From NCBI RefSeq assembly GCF_021044425.1, contig NZ_JAJNEC010000005.1, positions 62,001 through 126,000 of the forward strand: a stretch of DNA of 64,000 bases. Direction: 5' to 3'. The position numbers were made by a program, and so were the translations under genes. Within the stretch, counting starts at the first letter, position 1. Every line of letters starts with the position of its first letter. Positions 53,161 to 61,376 of the stretch are shown here, piece by piece. The notes under the pieces were generated by a model. That model made no database searches. It was not told where the DNA came from and saw only the letters and a list, made by a program, of their open reading frames with translations. This DNA comes from Niabella pedocola (GTDB taxonomy: Bacteria > Bacteroidota > Bacteroidia > Chitinophagales > Chitinophagaceae).

Positions 53161-53205
53161 GGTTTAATGTTTAAAGTTAAAGTTGATAACCTTAAACATT
53201 GAACC
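53161..53205. repeat. Stem-loop between tRNA-Leu and trigger factor
   Basis: GGTTTAATGTTTAA (53161-53174) can pair with TTAAACATTGAACC (53192-53205): 14 pairs with a single G-T wobble, 17-base loop. No T-tract follows. It lies 23 bases before the trigger-factor ATG. Confidence 0.65.
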
Positions 53206-53227
53206 TTTAAAGCATTAAACAATACAA

Positions 53228-54634
53228 ATGGCGACAATTACACAAGAAAAAATTGGCCCTCTTCATGAAAAGCTCAGCGTAAAGCTGGAAAAAACGGATT
53301 ACCTGCCCGGGTTTGAAAAGTCTTTAAAGGAGTATAGCAAAAAAGCCAATATTCCCGGCTTCCGCCCCGGAAAAGTTCCCGCCGGTTTAATAAAAAAGAT
53401 GTACGGTCCTTCTCTTTTTATGGATGAAGTGCTGCGCTCGATCGATAAAGAAATCCTGAATTACCTGGATACCAACAAGGTAAATATTTTTGCCCAGCCG
53501 CTTCCCCTGGAAAACGATATGGCGAAGCTGGATGCAAACAATCCTGCAGACTATGATTTTCATTTTGAGATCGGCTTAAAACCCGACTTTAAAATGCTGG
53601 ATCTGGCAAAACTGGATATCACCGGATACAACATCGACATTACCGATGAAATGATAAAGGAAGAGGTAGAACGCCTGCAAAACCGGTATGGCAACATGAC
53701 CGACAAAGATACCGTTGAAGACGATGATAACGTGGTGAACGTAACATTTACAGAAACCGGTGCAGATGGCAATGAAGTAGAAGGCGGTATTAAGAAGGAC
53801 AATTCCCTGCTGGTAAAATACTTTGCACCGGCCGTAAGAACAGCCTTGAATGGCAAAAAAGCCGGCGACAGCATCAACATTACACTGGGTGAAGCTTTTG
53901 AAGAAAAGGAACTGGAATTTATTGCACAGGACCTGGGACTGAACAAAGACGAAGCCGCTACAAAAGAAAAAACCTTCAAACTGGAAATCACCAAAGTTGG
54001 GTTGCTGGAAAAAAAGGAACTGAACGAAGAATTCTTCAACCAGCTCTACCCCGCAGGCGACGTAAAAACCGAAGAAGATTTCAAAGCAAAAATAAAGGAC
54101 GAGATCTATAATTACTGGGCGTCTCAAAGCCGGAACCAGATCCACGATCAGCTGTTCCACAAACTGGTAGACGACACAAAAATAGACTTCCCGGAAGCGT
54201 TCCTGAAAAACTGGCTGATTACGCAGAACAACCAGCCGCAGGAGGGCGAAAACCAGCAAGCGGCAAAAACACCGGAGCAGATCGAAGCAGAAATGCCTTC
54301 TTTCCTGAACCAGCTGAAATGGACGTTGATCACCGAAAAGATCGTGGCAGACAACGCCATCCAGGTAGGGCCCGATGAGATCCGGGATTTTGCCAAACAA
54401 CAGCTGTTCCAGTACATGGGCGGCGCCATGGGTATGACGGATGATCAGCCCTGGGTGAACGACTATGTAGAACGCATGATGAAAGACCGGAAATATGTAG
54501 AGGATGCGTACAACCGCCTGCAGTCGCAGAAGGTATTTGAGTGGGCCGAAACCAAGGTAAAGCCCAAGGCTACATCCATTAAAGCGGAAGATTTTGCTAA
54601 AATGGTAAGTGAGCATCAGCATCACCACCATTAA
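53228..54634 (+). CDS. tig: Trigger factor
   Basis: Ribosome-bound chaperone and prolyl isomerase, 468 residues. The N-terminal ribosome-binding domain has the signature GFRPGKVPAGLIKKMYG. The FKBP-type insert around 150-245 is poorly conserved, as in other Bacteroidota. The helical C-domain ends in an unusual natural His-rich tail, SEHQHHHH. A terminator at 54651 ends the gene. In many bacteria tig lies near clpP/clpX, as here. Confidence 0.94.
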   Translation: MATITQEKIGPLHEKLSVKLEKTDYLPGFEKSLKEYSKKANIPGFRPGKVPAGLIKKMYGPSLFMDEVLRSIDKEILNYLDTNKVNIFAQPLPLENDMAKLDANNPADYDFHFEIGLKPDFKMLDLAKLDITGYNIDITDEMIKEEVERLQNRYGNMTDKDTVEDDDNVVNVTFTETGADGNEVEGGIKKDNSLLVKYFAPAVRTALNGKKAGDSINITLGEAFEEKELEFIAQDLGLNKDEAATKEKTFKLEITKVGLLEKKELNEEFFNQLYPAGDVKTEEDFKAKIKDEIYNYWASQSRNQIHDQLFHKLVDDTKIDFPEAFLKNWLITQNNQPQEGENQQAAKTPEQIEAEMPSFLNQLKWTLITEKIVADNAIQVGPDEIRDFAKQQLFQYMGGAMGMTDDQPWVNDYVERMMKDRKYVEDAYNRLQSQKVFEWAETKVKPKATSIKAEDFAKMVSEHQHHHH

Positions 54635-54650
54635 TCGATAAAAGATGTTT

Positions 54651-54683
54651 AAAAAGCCGTTCTAAAAATGAGCGGCTTTTTTT
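54651..54683 (+). terminator. Trigger factor terminator
   Basis: A stem of about 12 pairs including AAAAAGCCG with CGGCTTTTT, loop about TAAAAAT, then T. Confidence 0.85.
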
Positions 54684-54701
54684 ATGTATTTTTAAAATAC
54701 C

Positions 54702-55613
54702 ATGAACCCGTTAACCAGTAAACTACAATACCGGGACTTTGAAAAAGGCGAATTCACGGGCATCGCGGAGCGTACCCTCCAGGAAACGATGGCACTGATC
54801 CTTGCCTATCCCTGGACCGGACAACGGGACCATTTTGTAGTAGGGCTTACGGGCCCGGGTGTAACGGTTCAGGACAACCGGGGCAACTACCTGAAGCTGG
54901 CGCTTTATTACAACGGCAAATATATCGCGTATTATTGCTATGCCGCAGGACGACTGTACCAGAAAGCCTTCGAAAAACCGGAGGATGTTACCGATGCGGT
55001 TACCGCCTTTTTTACATCGTCCGATAACCCGCCGGAAGGCTTTTTGTTTCAGAAAAGCTTCTTTCAAAATCAGGGAACGCATTTCCCAACCAGGAATTTC
55101 CGGTATTCCATACAGGACTTAAGCTTCTGGCAGCTGATCTCCCGGGGAGGCACCGTATTTCATATTTTTATTGGAATCTTTCTTATCGCCACCGTTATTC
55201 CGGGTATCCGTAACTACAACAGCCCGGCTACGCAGGGCTTTTTATTGGTGCTGTTCCTCATTCTTTTTTTGATCGGCGGAGGCATCAATCTCTTCCTGCT
55301 TTACAGGTATTATATGGCCGATAAAAACACGGTGATCATTCTTTCTAAAGGGCTGCCGGATTTCTATTTCGGCAATGAACAGCAGCAAACCAAATACAAT
55401 AAGCAGGATATTCAGAAAATTGAGCTCAAAAGGCGATCGAACAGGCGCAGCCCGGTCAGCGAATTTGCCGTATATAAGATCTGTATGACCAACGGAACCG
55501 AGCTCCGGTTTACCAGCCTGCTCATTCCTCCGGATCAACTTTCTGAAAAAATGCATAAGGTACAGGTAAAAGCAGTTGAACGGTTCGCCTGGCCCGCCTT
55601 CAGGGCTTTATAA
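54702..55613 (+). CDS. Hypothetical two-helix membrane protein
   Basis: A 303-residue protein of unrecognised family. A soluble N-terminal region (about 1-145) is followed by two transmembrane helices (about 147-170, VFHIFIGIFLIATVIP; about 178-200, LLVLFLILFLIGGGINLFLL) and a soluble C-terminal region (about 205-303) with many Lys and Arg. The ends probably face the cytoplasm. It follows the tig terminator by only 18 bases and so likely has its own start signal, not visible by eye. Confidence 0.7.
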   Translation: MNPLTSKLQYRDFEKGEFTGIAERTLQETMALILAYPWTGQRDHFVVGLTGPGVTVQDNRGNYLKLALYYNGKYIAYYCYAAGRLYQKAFEKPEDVTDAVTAFFTSSDNPPEGFLFQKSFFQNQGTHFPTRNFRYSIQDLSFWQLISRGGTVFHIFIGIFLIATVIPGIRNYNSPATQGFLLVLFLILFLIGGGINLFLLYRYYMADKNTVIILSKGLPDFYFGNEQQQTKYNKQDIQKIELKRRSNRRSPVSEFAVYKICMTNGTELRFTSLLIPPDQLSEKMHKVQVKAVERFAWPAFRAL

Positions 55614-55670
55614 ACAACCTGTCTGCACCTACATGCCGCCAACACCGGATGCGGTTCCCTTAACGCAGCG

Positions 55671-56486
55671 TCAGAGCCGCGCTTCATTCAGCCGCCCGGC
55701 AGGATTCATCACATAGGTAAGTACGCTGCTGTCTTCCAGCAACTCCACCACCCTGAACCCGTGGTACGATGTGCCCCAGTTACCGCCTACATGTGCATCA
55801 AAAACAAAGGGAATATCCAGCTTTTTCTTGATCCCATCCTCATCATGATCATGCCCGTTGAAAACAGCTCTTACATTTTTATACCGTTTCAGCAGGGCCA
55901 GGAATTCCGGGCAATCGATACCATGAGTGGTAAGCTTCGCCGGGTTGATGTGAACAATTACAAAGAGATTTTTCGCCTTCTTATGCTGCTCCAGTTGCTG
56001 CTCCATCCATTTCAGATCCGGGCAGATATACTCTCCTTTTTCATTGGAGGTCGTTGCGGCTAGGAATACCGCACCATTCACCACAAAATCGTAATTCACC
56101 GGGCGGTTCCAGATGCGCTGCCAGTGCTCCGGGGTCACCATATCATGATTTCCGGGCGTTACATAATAACTCATTTTTAATTGCTCAATAAGCGCCTTGG
56201 CCGCCGGGTAATGTACCGGATCATTATGTACAATATCGCCGTTCAGCATGCAAAAATCAAAAGGCGTTCTGGCATGTTCCTCGTTGATCCGTGAAATCGC
56301 ATTTTTTAAAAACCGGTCATAGTCCGTATCCGGCTGTCCGTAATGTATGTCAGACGCTATAGCAAAACGCAGTCTCTTTTTCTTCTTCAGCAGTTCGTTT
56401 ACCTGTTCGCCGGCCCGTACAATATTTCCATTTGCCAGCAGTAAAAAAGCCGGTGCGGCTATTCTTAAAAACTCTTTGCGTTTCAT
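55671..56486 (-). CDS. Secreted calcineurin-like metallophosphoesterase
   Basis: A 271-residue phosphoesterase. The N-terminus (MKRKEFLRIAAPAFLLLANG) is signal-peptide-like. All metal motifs are present in order: DIHYG, NGDIVH, PGNHD, VHINPAK and GHDHD. Cleaves a phosphomonoester, diester or nucleotide; the substrate is unclear. It points towards the gene at 54702 and away from clpP. Confidence 0.9.
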   Translation of the reverse strand: MKRKEFLRIAAPAFLLLANGNIVRAGEQVNELLKKKKRLRFAIASDIHYGQPDTDYDRFLKNAISRINEEHARTPFDFCMLNGDIVHNDPVHYPAAKALIEQLKMSYYVTPGNHDMVTPEHWQRIWNRPVNYDFVVNGAVFLAATTSNEKGEYICPDLKWMEQQLEQHKKAKNLFVIVHINPAKLTTHGIDCPEFLALLKRYKNVRAVFNGHDHDEDGIKKKLDIPFVFDAHVGGNWGTSYHGFRVVELLEDSSVLTYVMNPAGRLNEARL

Positions 56487-56750
56487 TTTTCAGGATTTTG
56501 CTAAAGTTATTTCAATTTGCAGATATCCTACCGGTCATTCCATCAATAAATTATTAACAAAAAGCGCTTGCAATATGCAGTTATGACGAATTTACCGGGC
56601 CAAAACCGGCCAACTTGGCATTTAAAACCACTATTTTGCAAATGGAGAAATATTTGATTACTTTTAAAAGCTGTTGGCAGCCACCTGGTAATAAAGACCG
56701 GGCAGCAGAGGCGGCAGCCATTCAATTTTAACCTGTAACTTAAGATTATT

Positions 56751-57434
56751 ATGACTTATAACTCAGAATTTGAAAAATATGCGGTAAAGCACCGGGGTAT
56801 TTCAAGCAATACCCTGCATAGCTATGGTAACCACCTGGTAACCGCATTAACGCCCAATATTATTGAGGAGCGGCCCATGAATGTGGCCGTGATGGACGTG
56901 TACAGCCGGTTGATGATGGACCGTATCATTTTCCTTGGCTACCCCATTAACGACGAGGTCGCGAATATTGTAACCGCACAACTGCTGTTCCTGGACAGTA
57001 CCGACCGCGTGCGGGATATCAACATGTACATTAACAGTCCCGGGGGAAGTGTTTATGCCGGGTTGGGTGTATATGACACGATGCAGTATGTAACCCCGGA
57101 TGTGGCTACGATCTGTATTGGGATGGCAGCATCCATGGGTTGTGTGTTGCTTGGCGCCGGCACCCACGGCAAAAGAGCTGCATTGAAGCACGCGCGCATT
57201 ATGATGCACCAGCCCAGCGGTGGTATTGGCGGACAAGCCAGTGATATTGAAATCACCGTGAACGAGATCCGCAAATTGAAAAGAGAGCTGTATGAGATCG
57301 TAAACCATCATACAGACAAGCCGATCGAGCAGATCGAAAAAGATTTTGAGCGGGATAAATGGATGACCGCCTCAGAAGCCAAGGAGTATGGCTTTGTAGA
57401 TGAAGTATTGCTGATGAACAAGAAGAAAAAGTAA
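56751..57434 (+). CDS. clpP: ATP-dependent Clp protease proteolytic subunit (first paralogue)
   Basis: Serine peptidase of 227 residues forming the barrel of the Clp protease. Ser in GMAASMGCVL, His in MMHQPSGG and Asp in the EKDFERDKW region form the triad. The N-terminus is longer than in E. coli ClpP (VKHRGISSNTLHSYG) and may be processed. It is 87 bases upstream of a second ClpP, with clpX beyond it. Confidence 0.94.
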   Translation: MTYNSEFEKYAVKHRGISSNTLHSYGNHLVTALTPNIIEERPMNVAVMDVYSRLMMDRIIFLGYPINDEVANIVTAQLLFLDSTDRVRDINMYINSPGGSVYAGLGVYDTMQYVTPDVATICIGMAASMGCVLLGAGTHGKRAALKHARIMMHQPSGGIGGQASDIEITVNEIRKLKRELYEIVNHHTDKPIEQIEKDFERDKWMTASEAKEYGFVDEVLLMNKKKK

Positions 57435-57521
57435 AACCGTTTACAAGTTGAAACATTTACAGGACGGCACGCTCCCTTCAACTTGTCAACCGATCAACTT
57501 ATCAACAAAAAAAGAAACAAC

Positions 57522-58175
57522 ATGATATCCAATTTAAATGAAGATAAATGGTTAAACCCGCTTCGCTTTGATGGTGAAGGAGAAGAAGAAGAGCCAAAAG
57601 AAGCGGCAGATAAACGGGATGACCTGATGATGCTGAACAAACGCCTGGAGCAACTGTTCTTTGAAAAAAGAGCGGTATACCTGTGGGGGGTGGTAGATGA
57701 TAAAAGCGCACGCGAAATCACCACCAAACTCCTGTTGCTGGATGCCGACAAGCCCGGAACGGAGATCAAATTCTACATCAACAGTCCGGGTGGCGTGGTA
57801 ACCAGCGGAATGGTCATCTATGATACGATGAAGATGATCAAAAGCCCGGTAAGCACCATTTGTATGGGTTTGGCCGCATCTATGGGCAGCATCCTATTAA
57901 GTGGCGGAGAAAAAGGAAAGCGGTATATCTACCCCCACGGCGAGGTAATGATCCACCAACCCTCACTGGGCGGTTTTATCCGCGGTGTGAGCTCCGACCT
58001 GGAGATACAAGCCAAACAAACCCAACGGGTTAAAATGATCGGGGCCCAGATCCTGGCGGAAAACTGCGGCAAGACCGTAGACGAAATCCTGCGGGATTTT
58101 GACCGCGATTACTGGATGGATGCACAGGAAGCCATTGCATACGGCATAGCAGATGCGGTTGTAACTCAGCTATAA
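57522..58175 (+). CDS. ATP-dependent Clp protease proteolytic subunit (second paralogue)
   Basis: A second ClpP, 217 residues with the ATG at 57522. The upstream frame to 57483 begins with TTG in a short repeat (CAACTTGTCAACC) and is rejected. Catalytic Ser is in GLAASMGSILL, His in MIHQPSLGG and Asp in LRDFDRDYW, so it should be active. It carries an acidic stretch (GEGEEEEPKEAADK) before the core that the first paralogue lacks. A terminator follows at 58215. The pair could form mixed rings or serve different adaptors. Confidence 0.92.
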   Translation: MISNLNEDKWLNPLRFDGEGEEEEPKEAADKRDDLMMLNKRLEQLFFEKRAVYLWGVVDDKSAREITTKLLLLDADKPGTEIKFYINSPGGVVTSGMVIYDTMKMIKSPVSTICMGLAASMGSILLSGGEKGKRYIYPHGEVMIHQPSLGGFIRGVSSDLEIQAKQTQRVKMIGAQILAENCGKTVDEILRDFDRDYWMDAQEAIAYGIADAVVTQL

Positions 58176-58214
58176 ACACATCCCGAAAAGTAATAATTAT
58201 ATCATAAAAAATGG

Positions 58215-58243
58215 AAAATCGCTGTATTCACAGCGATTTTTTT
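58215..58243 (+). terminator. Terminator after the second clpP
   Basis: A 10-base stem (AAAATCGCTG with CAGCGATTTT) around loop TATTCA, followed by T. The next promoter box begins where the T-tract ends. Confidence 0.88.
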
Positions 58244-58250
58244 AACTTTG
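58243..58250 (+). promoter_or_regulatory. clpX -7 box
   Basis: TAACTTTG matches TAnnTTTG. A start about 7 bases on, near 58257, supports the ATG at 58278 rather than 58248. Confidence 0.65.
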
Positions 58251-58277
58251 CACATTAATTCTTTTAATCACTGTACT

Positions 58278-59525
58278 ATGCCGGATAACGTGTTGAAATG
58301 TTCATTTTGCGGAAGGAACCGGGACGAGGTAGAAATACTGATCGCGGGGCAGGATGGACATATTTGCGAAAACTGTGTGGAGCACGCACAGGAAATTATT
58401 AACCAGGAGCTTCATTTCAGAGAAGATACCAAAAGCGTCAGCGGCTTCAATCAGTCGATCCGGAAGCCGATGGAGATCAAAAGCTTCCTGGACGACTATG
58501 TAATCGGCCAGAATGATGCAAAAAAAGTACTGGCTGTTGCTGTTTACAATCATTATAAACGATTAAAACAAAAGAACCGCGAGATCGATAATCACAATGA
58601 TGTGGAGATCGAAAAAAGCAATATCATTATGGTGGGTGAAACCGGAACCGGTAAAACCCTTCTGGCACGAAGCATTGCCAAAATGCTGAATGTGCCCTTT
58701 GCCATCGTAGATGCCACAGTATTTACAGAGGCAGGATATGTTGGCGAAGATGTGGAAAGCATTCTGACCCGTTTATTGCAGGTATGCAACTATGACGTGG
58801 AAGCGGCGGAACGGGGTATTGTGTATATTGATGAGCTGGATAAAGTGGCCCGCAAAAGCGATAACCCCAGCATTACCCGCGATGTGAGCGGTGAAGGGGT
58901 ACAACAGGGTCTGCTGAAACTGCTGGAAGGAACCGATGTACTGGTACCTCCGCAGGGTGGCCGTAAACATCCGGATCAAAAACTGATCAAGGTAAATACC
59001 CAGAACATTCTTTTCATATGTGGCGGTGCCTTCGATGGCGTTGACAAGATCATTGCGCGTCGGGTACAAACCAATACCATCGGTTTTAATGTAGACAAAG
59101 AAGAGCAGGAAGATATGAAAAAGAACCTGCTTCGTTTTGTGAATGCACAGGACCTGAAAACTTTTGGCCTGATCCCTGAGCTGCTGGGCCGTTTGCCCGT
59201 GGTTACCCACCTGGATCCGCTGGATGCCGTTACGTTGCGGGCCATCCTCACCGAGCCGAGGAACGCGCTGATGAAGCAATATAAAAAGCTTTTTGAACTG
59301 GAAGGTATTGAGCTGGAGATTGAACCCGCAGTTTTGGATTTTATGGTAGACAAGGCGGTTGAATACAAACTGGGGGCCCGTGGGCTGCGCAGCATCTGCG
59401 AAAGCATTTTAACGGATGCCATGTATGAGTTGCCCTCGACTTCAGAAACCCGCTTTACCCTTACCAGGGATTATGCACGGCGTAAATTTGAAAAAAGCAA
59501 AATGGGACTGGTAAAGGCTGCATAG
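58278..59525 (+). CDS. clpX: ATP-dependent Clp protease ATP-binding subunit ClpX
   Basis: AAA+ unfoldase that feeds ClpP, 415 residues from the ATG at 58278 (MPDNVLKCSFCG). The N-terminal zinc finger is CSFC...CENC. Walker A is GETGTGKTLLARS, Walker B IDELDKV, with a pore loop near AGYVGEDVES and sensor motifs. The C-terminal domain is complete. An earlier ATG at 58248 would lie upstream of the likely start of transcription. Confidence 0.97.
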   Translation: MPDNVLKCSFCGRNRDEVEILIAGQDGHICENCVEHAQEIINQELHFREDTKSVSGFNQSIRKPMEIKSFLDDYVIGQNDAKKVLAVAVYNHYKRLKQKNREIDNHNDVEIEKSNIIMVGETGTGKTLLARSIAKMLNVPFAIVDATVFTEAGYVGEDVESILTRLLQVCNYDVEAAERGIVYIDELDKVARKSDNPSITRDVSGEGVQQGLLKLLEGTDVLVPPQGGRKHPDQKLIKVNTQNILFICGGAFDGVDKIIARRVQTNTIGFNVDKEEQEDMKKNLLRFVNAQDLKTFGLIPELLGRLPVVTHLDPLDAVTLRAILTEPRNALMKQYKKLFELEGIELEIEPAVLDFMVDKAVEYKLGARGLRSICESILTDAMYELPSTSETRFTLTRDYARRKFEKSKMGLVKAA

Positions 59526-59581
59526 TTTTTTAACGACGGTCCCGGAAATTCAATTTAATTTTTAACCATCAAACGCTTTAT

Positions 59582-59728
59582 ATGCAGGAATTAATCGACA
59601 AATTAAAAGCAGACGCACAGTTAAGTGACGAACAGGCACAAAAAGCCATTGAAGCAGTAAAGAATTATATTATTGAAAAATTCCCCATGCTGGAAGGTGC
59701 GGTGGCCAACCTCTTCGGAAAAGGCTGA
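59582..59728 (+). CDS. 48-residue amphipathic helical protein
   Basis: A small gene (ATG at 59582, stop at 59726-59728), below many length limits. The product MQELIDKLKADAQLSDEQAQ, then KAIEAVKNYIIEKFPMLEGA and VANLFGKG, looks like two amphipathic helices. The start lies 56 bases after clpX and a terminator follows. Similar short proteins seem conserved in Bacteroidota by memory. Function unknown. Confidence 0.65.
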   Translation: MQELIDKLKADAQLSDEQAQKAIEAVKNYIIEKFPMLEGAVANLFGKG

Positions 59729-59753
59729 TCCCTCTTGCATACCTATATTTTTG

Positions 59754-59776
59754 AAACAGGCTACGGCCTGTTTTTT
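59754..59776 (+). terminator. Terminator after the 48-residue gene
   Basis: An 8-base stem (AAACAGGC with GCCTGTTT) around loop TACG and then T. Confidence 0.85.
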
Positions 59777-60006
59777 ATTGCGGGGCTATTTGCATTCAGG
59801 TTCTTATCGAACAATTCATCGGTGCCGGATATCGCTGATCGGCAGCTGCGGATAGCAACAAGGTTCGATATGGCGAAAGCCAATTTGTTTTCCAATACCA
59901 CGTCGCATCGGTCATTGCTACCTATGATTCCGGACCGGGTGGGTCTATTCCTGTTTCAGGGGCACCTTAATAACAGAACGAACGGGGCCTGTTCCGGCAC
60001 TGCCAC

Positions 60007-61059
60007 TCACCCTTCGTAGAACCGGTAGTTTTCTTTTGTAAGGATATCGATTGGCATAAATACCTGTTGTTCTACAGGCTCCCCTTTGATCAGTTTATTG
60101 TAAAGGGCCATCACTCCTCTGTACGCCTGTTCTCTTGGCTTTTGAGAAATAATGAAGTCGATGCGGCCGCTTTCGAGACCGCTGATATTTTTATCGATCA
60201 GATCAAAACCGATCAGCCGGATGTTGCTGATGCCCGCTTCTTCCAGGAACCGCGCCACATAAAATACCCGGGAATTTGTTACAAAGATCAGGTCTACCCG
60301 CTGCGCCTTCAGTACTGCCGTCAGCTCCTTTTTTATTGAAGCGTAGTCCGTTCGCTGGATATCGGATTTTAAGATCCGCCCTTTTTTACGGTCCTTGAAA
60401 TAGGCACGGAAACCCTTTTCCTTTTCCAGCAGGTGATAGTAACTATCCGGTGTCTTTGAAATATGTACAATGAGGCAGGTGCTGGTTTCTTTGGAAATAA
60501 AATCGGCCAGCTGGCCTCCCAAAAATCCACTGCGATATAAATTCGGGCCAATATAGCTCAGGCTGTTCTGTCCCGGTACATCCGAATTAATGTATACAAA
60601 GGGGATCTTCTGTTCGGTAAGCTGTTCCGAAAACACTTCAGCATCTCCTTCAAAATGCGGCGCCATCAGCACGCCGTCTGTCTTGCTTTTCAGGATCCTT
60701 TTTGTTTGACGAACAAAACTTTGTTTGTCATTCAGATCAAAAAAATATTTTTCAATCGTAACGCCAAATTGCCGCACCTCGGCTTCTGCCTGACCGATCC
60801 CATCCAGCGGTGCCTGCCAGTAGGTTGTTTCTTTTGAAACCGCGGGAATCAGTATCGCCAGCCTGATTACCTTTCGCGAAGCCAGCGTACGGGCCAGGAT
60901 ATTGGGCCGGTAATCATACTTCTTAATAATGGCTTTGATCTTTTTCTCGGTGGCCAATGCCACTCCCGGCCGGTTATGCAATACCCGGTCTACGGTAGCA
61001 ATCGATACATTCGTCATCTTTGCAATATCCTTAACACCTATGCGCGTCCCTGACTTCAT
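60007..61059 (-). CDS. LacI family transcriptional regulator
   Basis: A 350-residue repressor. The N-terminal helix-turn-helix is KDIAKMTNVSIATVDRVLHNRPGV, hinge PNILARTLASRK, and the rest is a periplasmic-binding-protein-like sugar sensor (about 65-345; YINSDVPGQNS, RLIGFDLID). The preceding gap ends in a -7 box at 61078. It is divergent from the ATP-grasp operon and could control it or, as LacI members often do, a distant sugar gene set. Confidence 0.92.
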   Translation of the reverse strand: MKSGTRIGVKDIAKMTNVSIATVDRVLHNRPGVALATEKKIKAIIKKYDYRPNILARTLASRKVIRLAILIPAVSKETTYWQAPLDGIGQAEAEVRQFGVTIEKYFFDLNDKQSFVRQTKRILKSKTDGVLMAPHFEGDAEVFSEQLTEQKIPFVYINSDVPGQNSLSYIGPNLYRSGFLGGQLADFISKETSTCLIVHISKTPDSYYHLLEKEKGFRAYFKDRKKGRILKSDIQRTDYASIKKELTAVLKAQRVDLIFVTNSRVFYVARFLEEAGISNIRLIGFDLIDKNISGLESGRIDFIISQKPREQAYRGVMALYNKLIKGEPVEQQVFMPIDILTKENYRFYEG

Positions 61060-61376
61060 TTAATTTGGTTTTACAATCAAATATAACGTTAATTTACAGT
61101 ATGTCCCTCGCCAAAAAAGCAGTCTTAACATTGTTTATTTTCCTTCGCCATTGACCGGCCCTGTGGCTCGCGATCGCCGACTTTCACCGGAACCGCACCG
61201 ATCAGGCAAACCCGCAAGTTACGGCCGCAGCAACCTTTCAATGCACCGATCCGTTAAAGCGAAGGACCGGCAGCCGGTATATGACCACCAAAAAGACGTT
61301 GCCGGAACACCGTTTTAAATTTGCCGTTCTTTTATCTTTTTTATATCTTCCAGTAAAGAAACCAATACCGGAAATT
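61060..61376. other. 317-base divergent gap before the ATP-grasp operon
   Basis: Holds the LacI -7 box on the minus strand and, near 61320-61350, a TTTG about 20 bases before a TATCTTCC that partly resembles the consensus and would start transcription for the ATP-grasp gene. No gene is evident. Confidence 0.45.
61078..61085 (-). promoter_or_regulatory. Candidate -7 box for the LacI gene
   Basis: Reads TATATTTG on the minus strand, matching TAnnTTTG; it lies 18 bases before the LacI start. Confidence 0.5.

Noticed and set aside
53576..54631. Antisense 351-codon frame across trigger factor
   Set aside because: Composition is the reverse of a coding strand, with no start context or family; a shadow of the real gene.
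57483..57521. Upstream TTG extension of the second clpP
   Set aside because: The added residues come from a short repeat (CAACTTGTCAACC) and the ATG at 57522 gives a normal start.
59735..60019. 94-codon plus-strand frame between the 48-residue gene and the LacI gene
   Set aside because: Overlaps a terminator and the LacI gene end and has no recognisable protein features beyond a short hydrophobic start.
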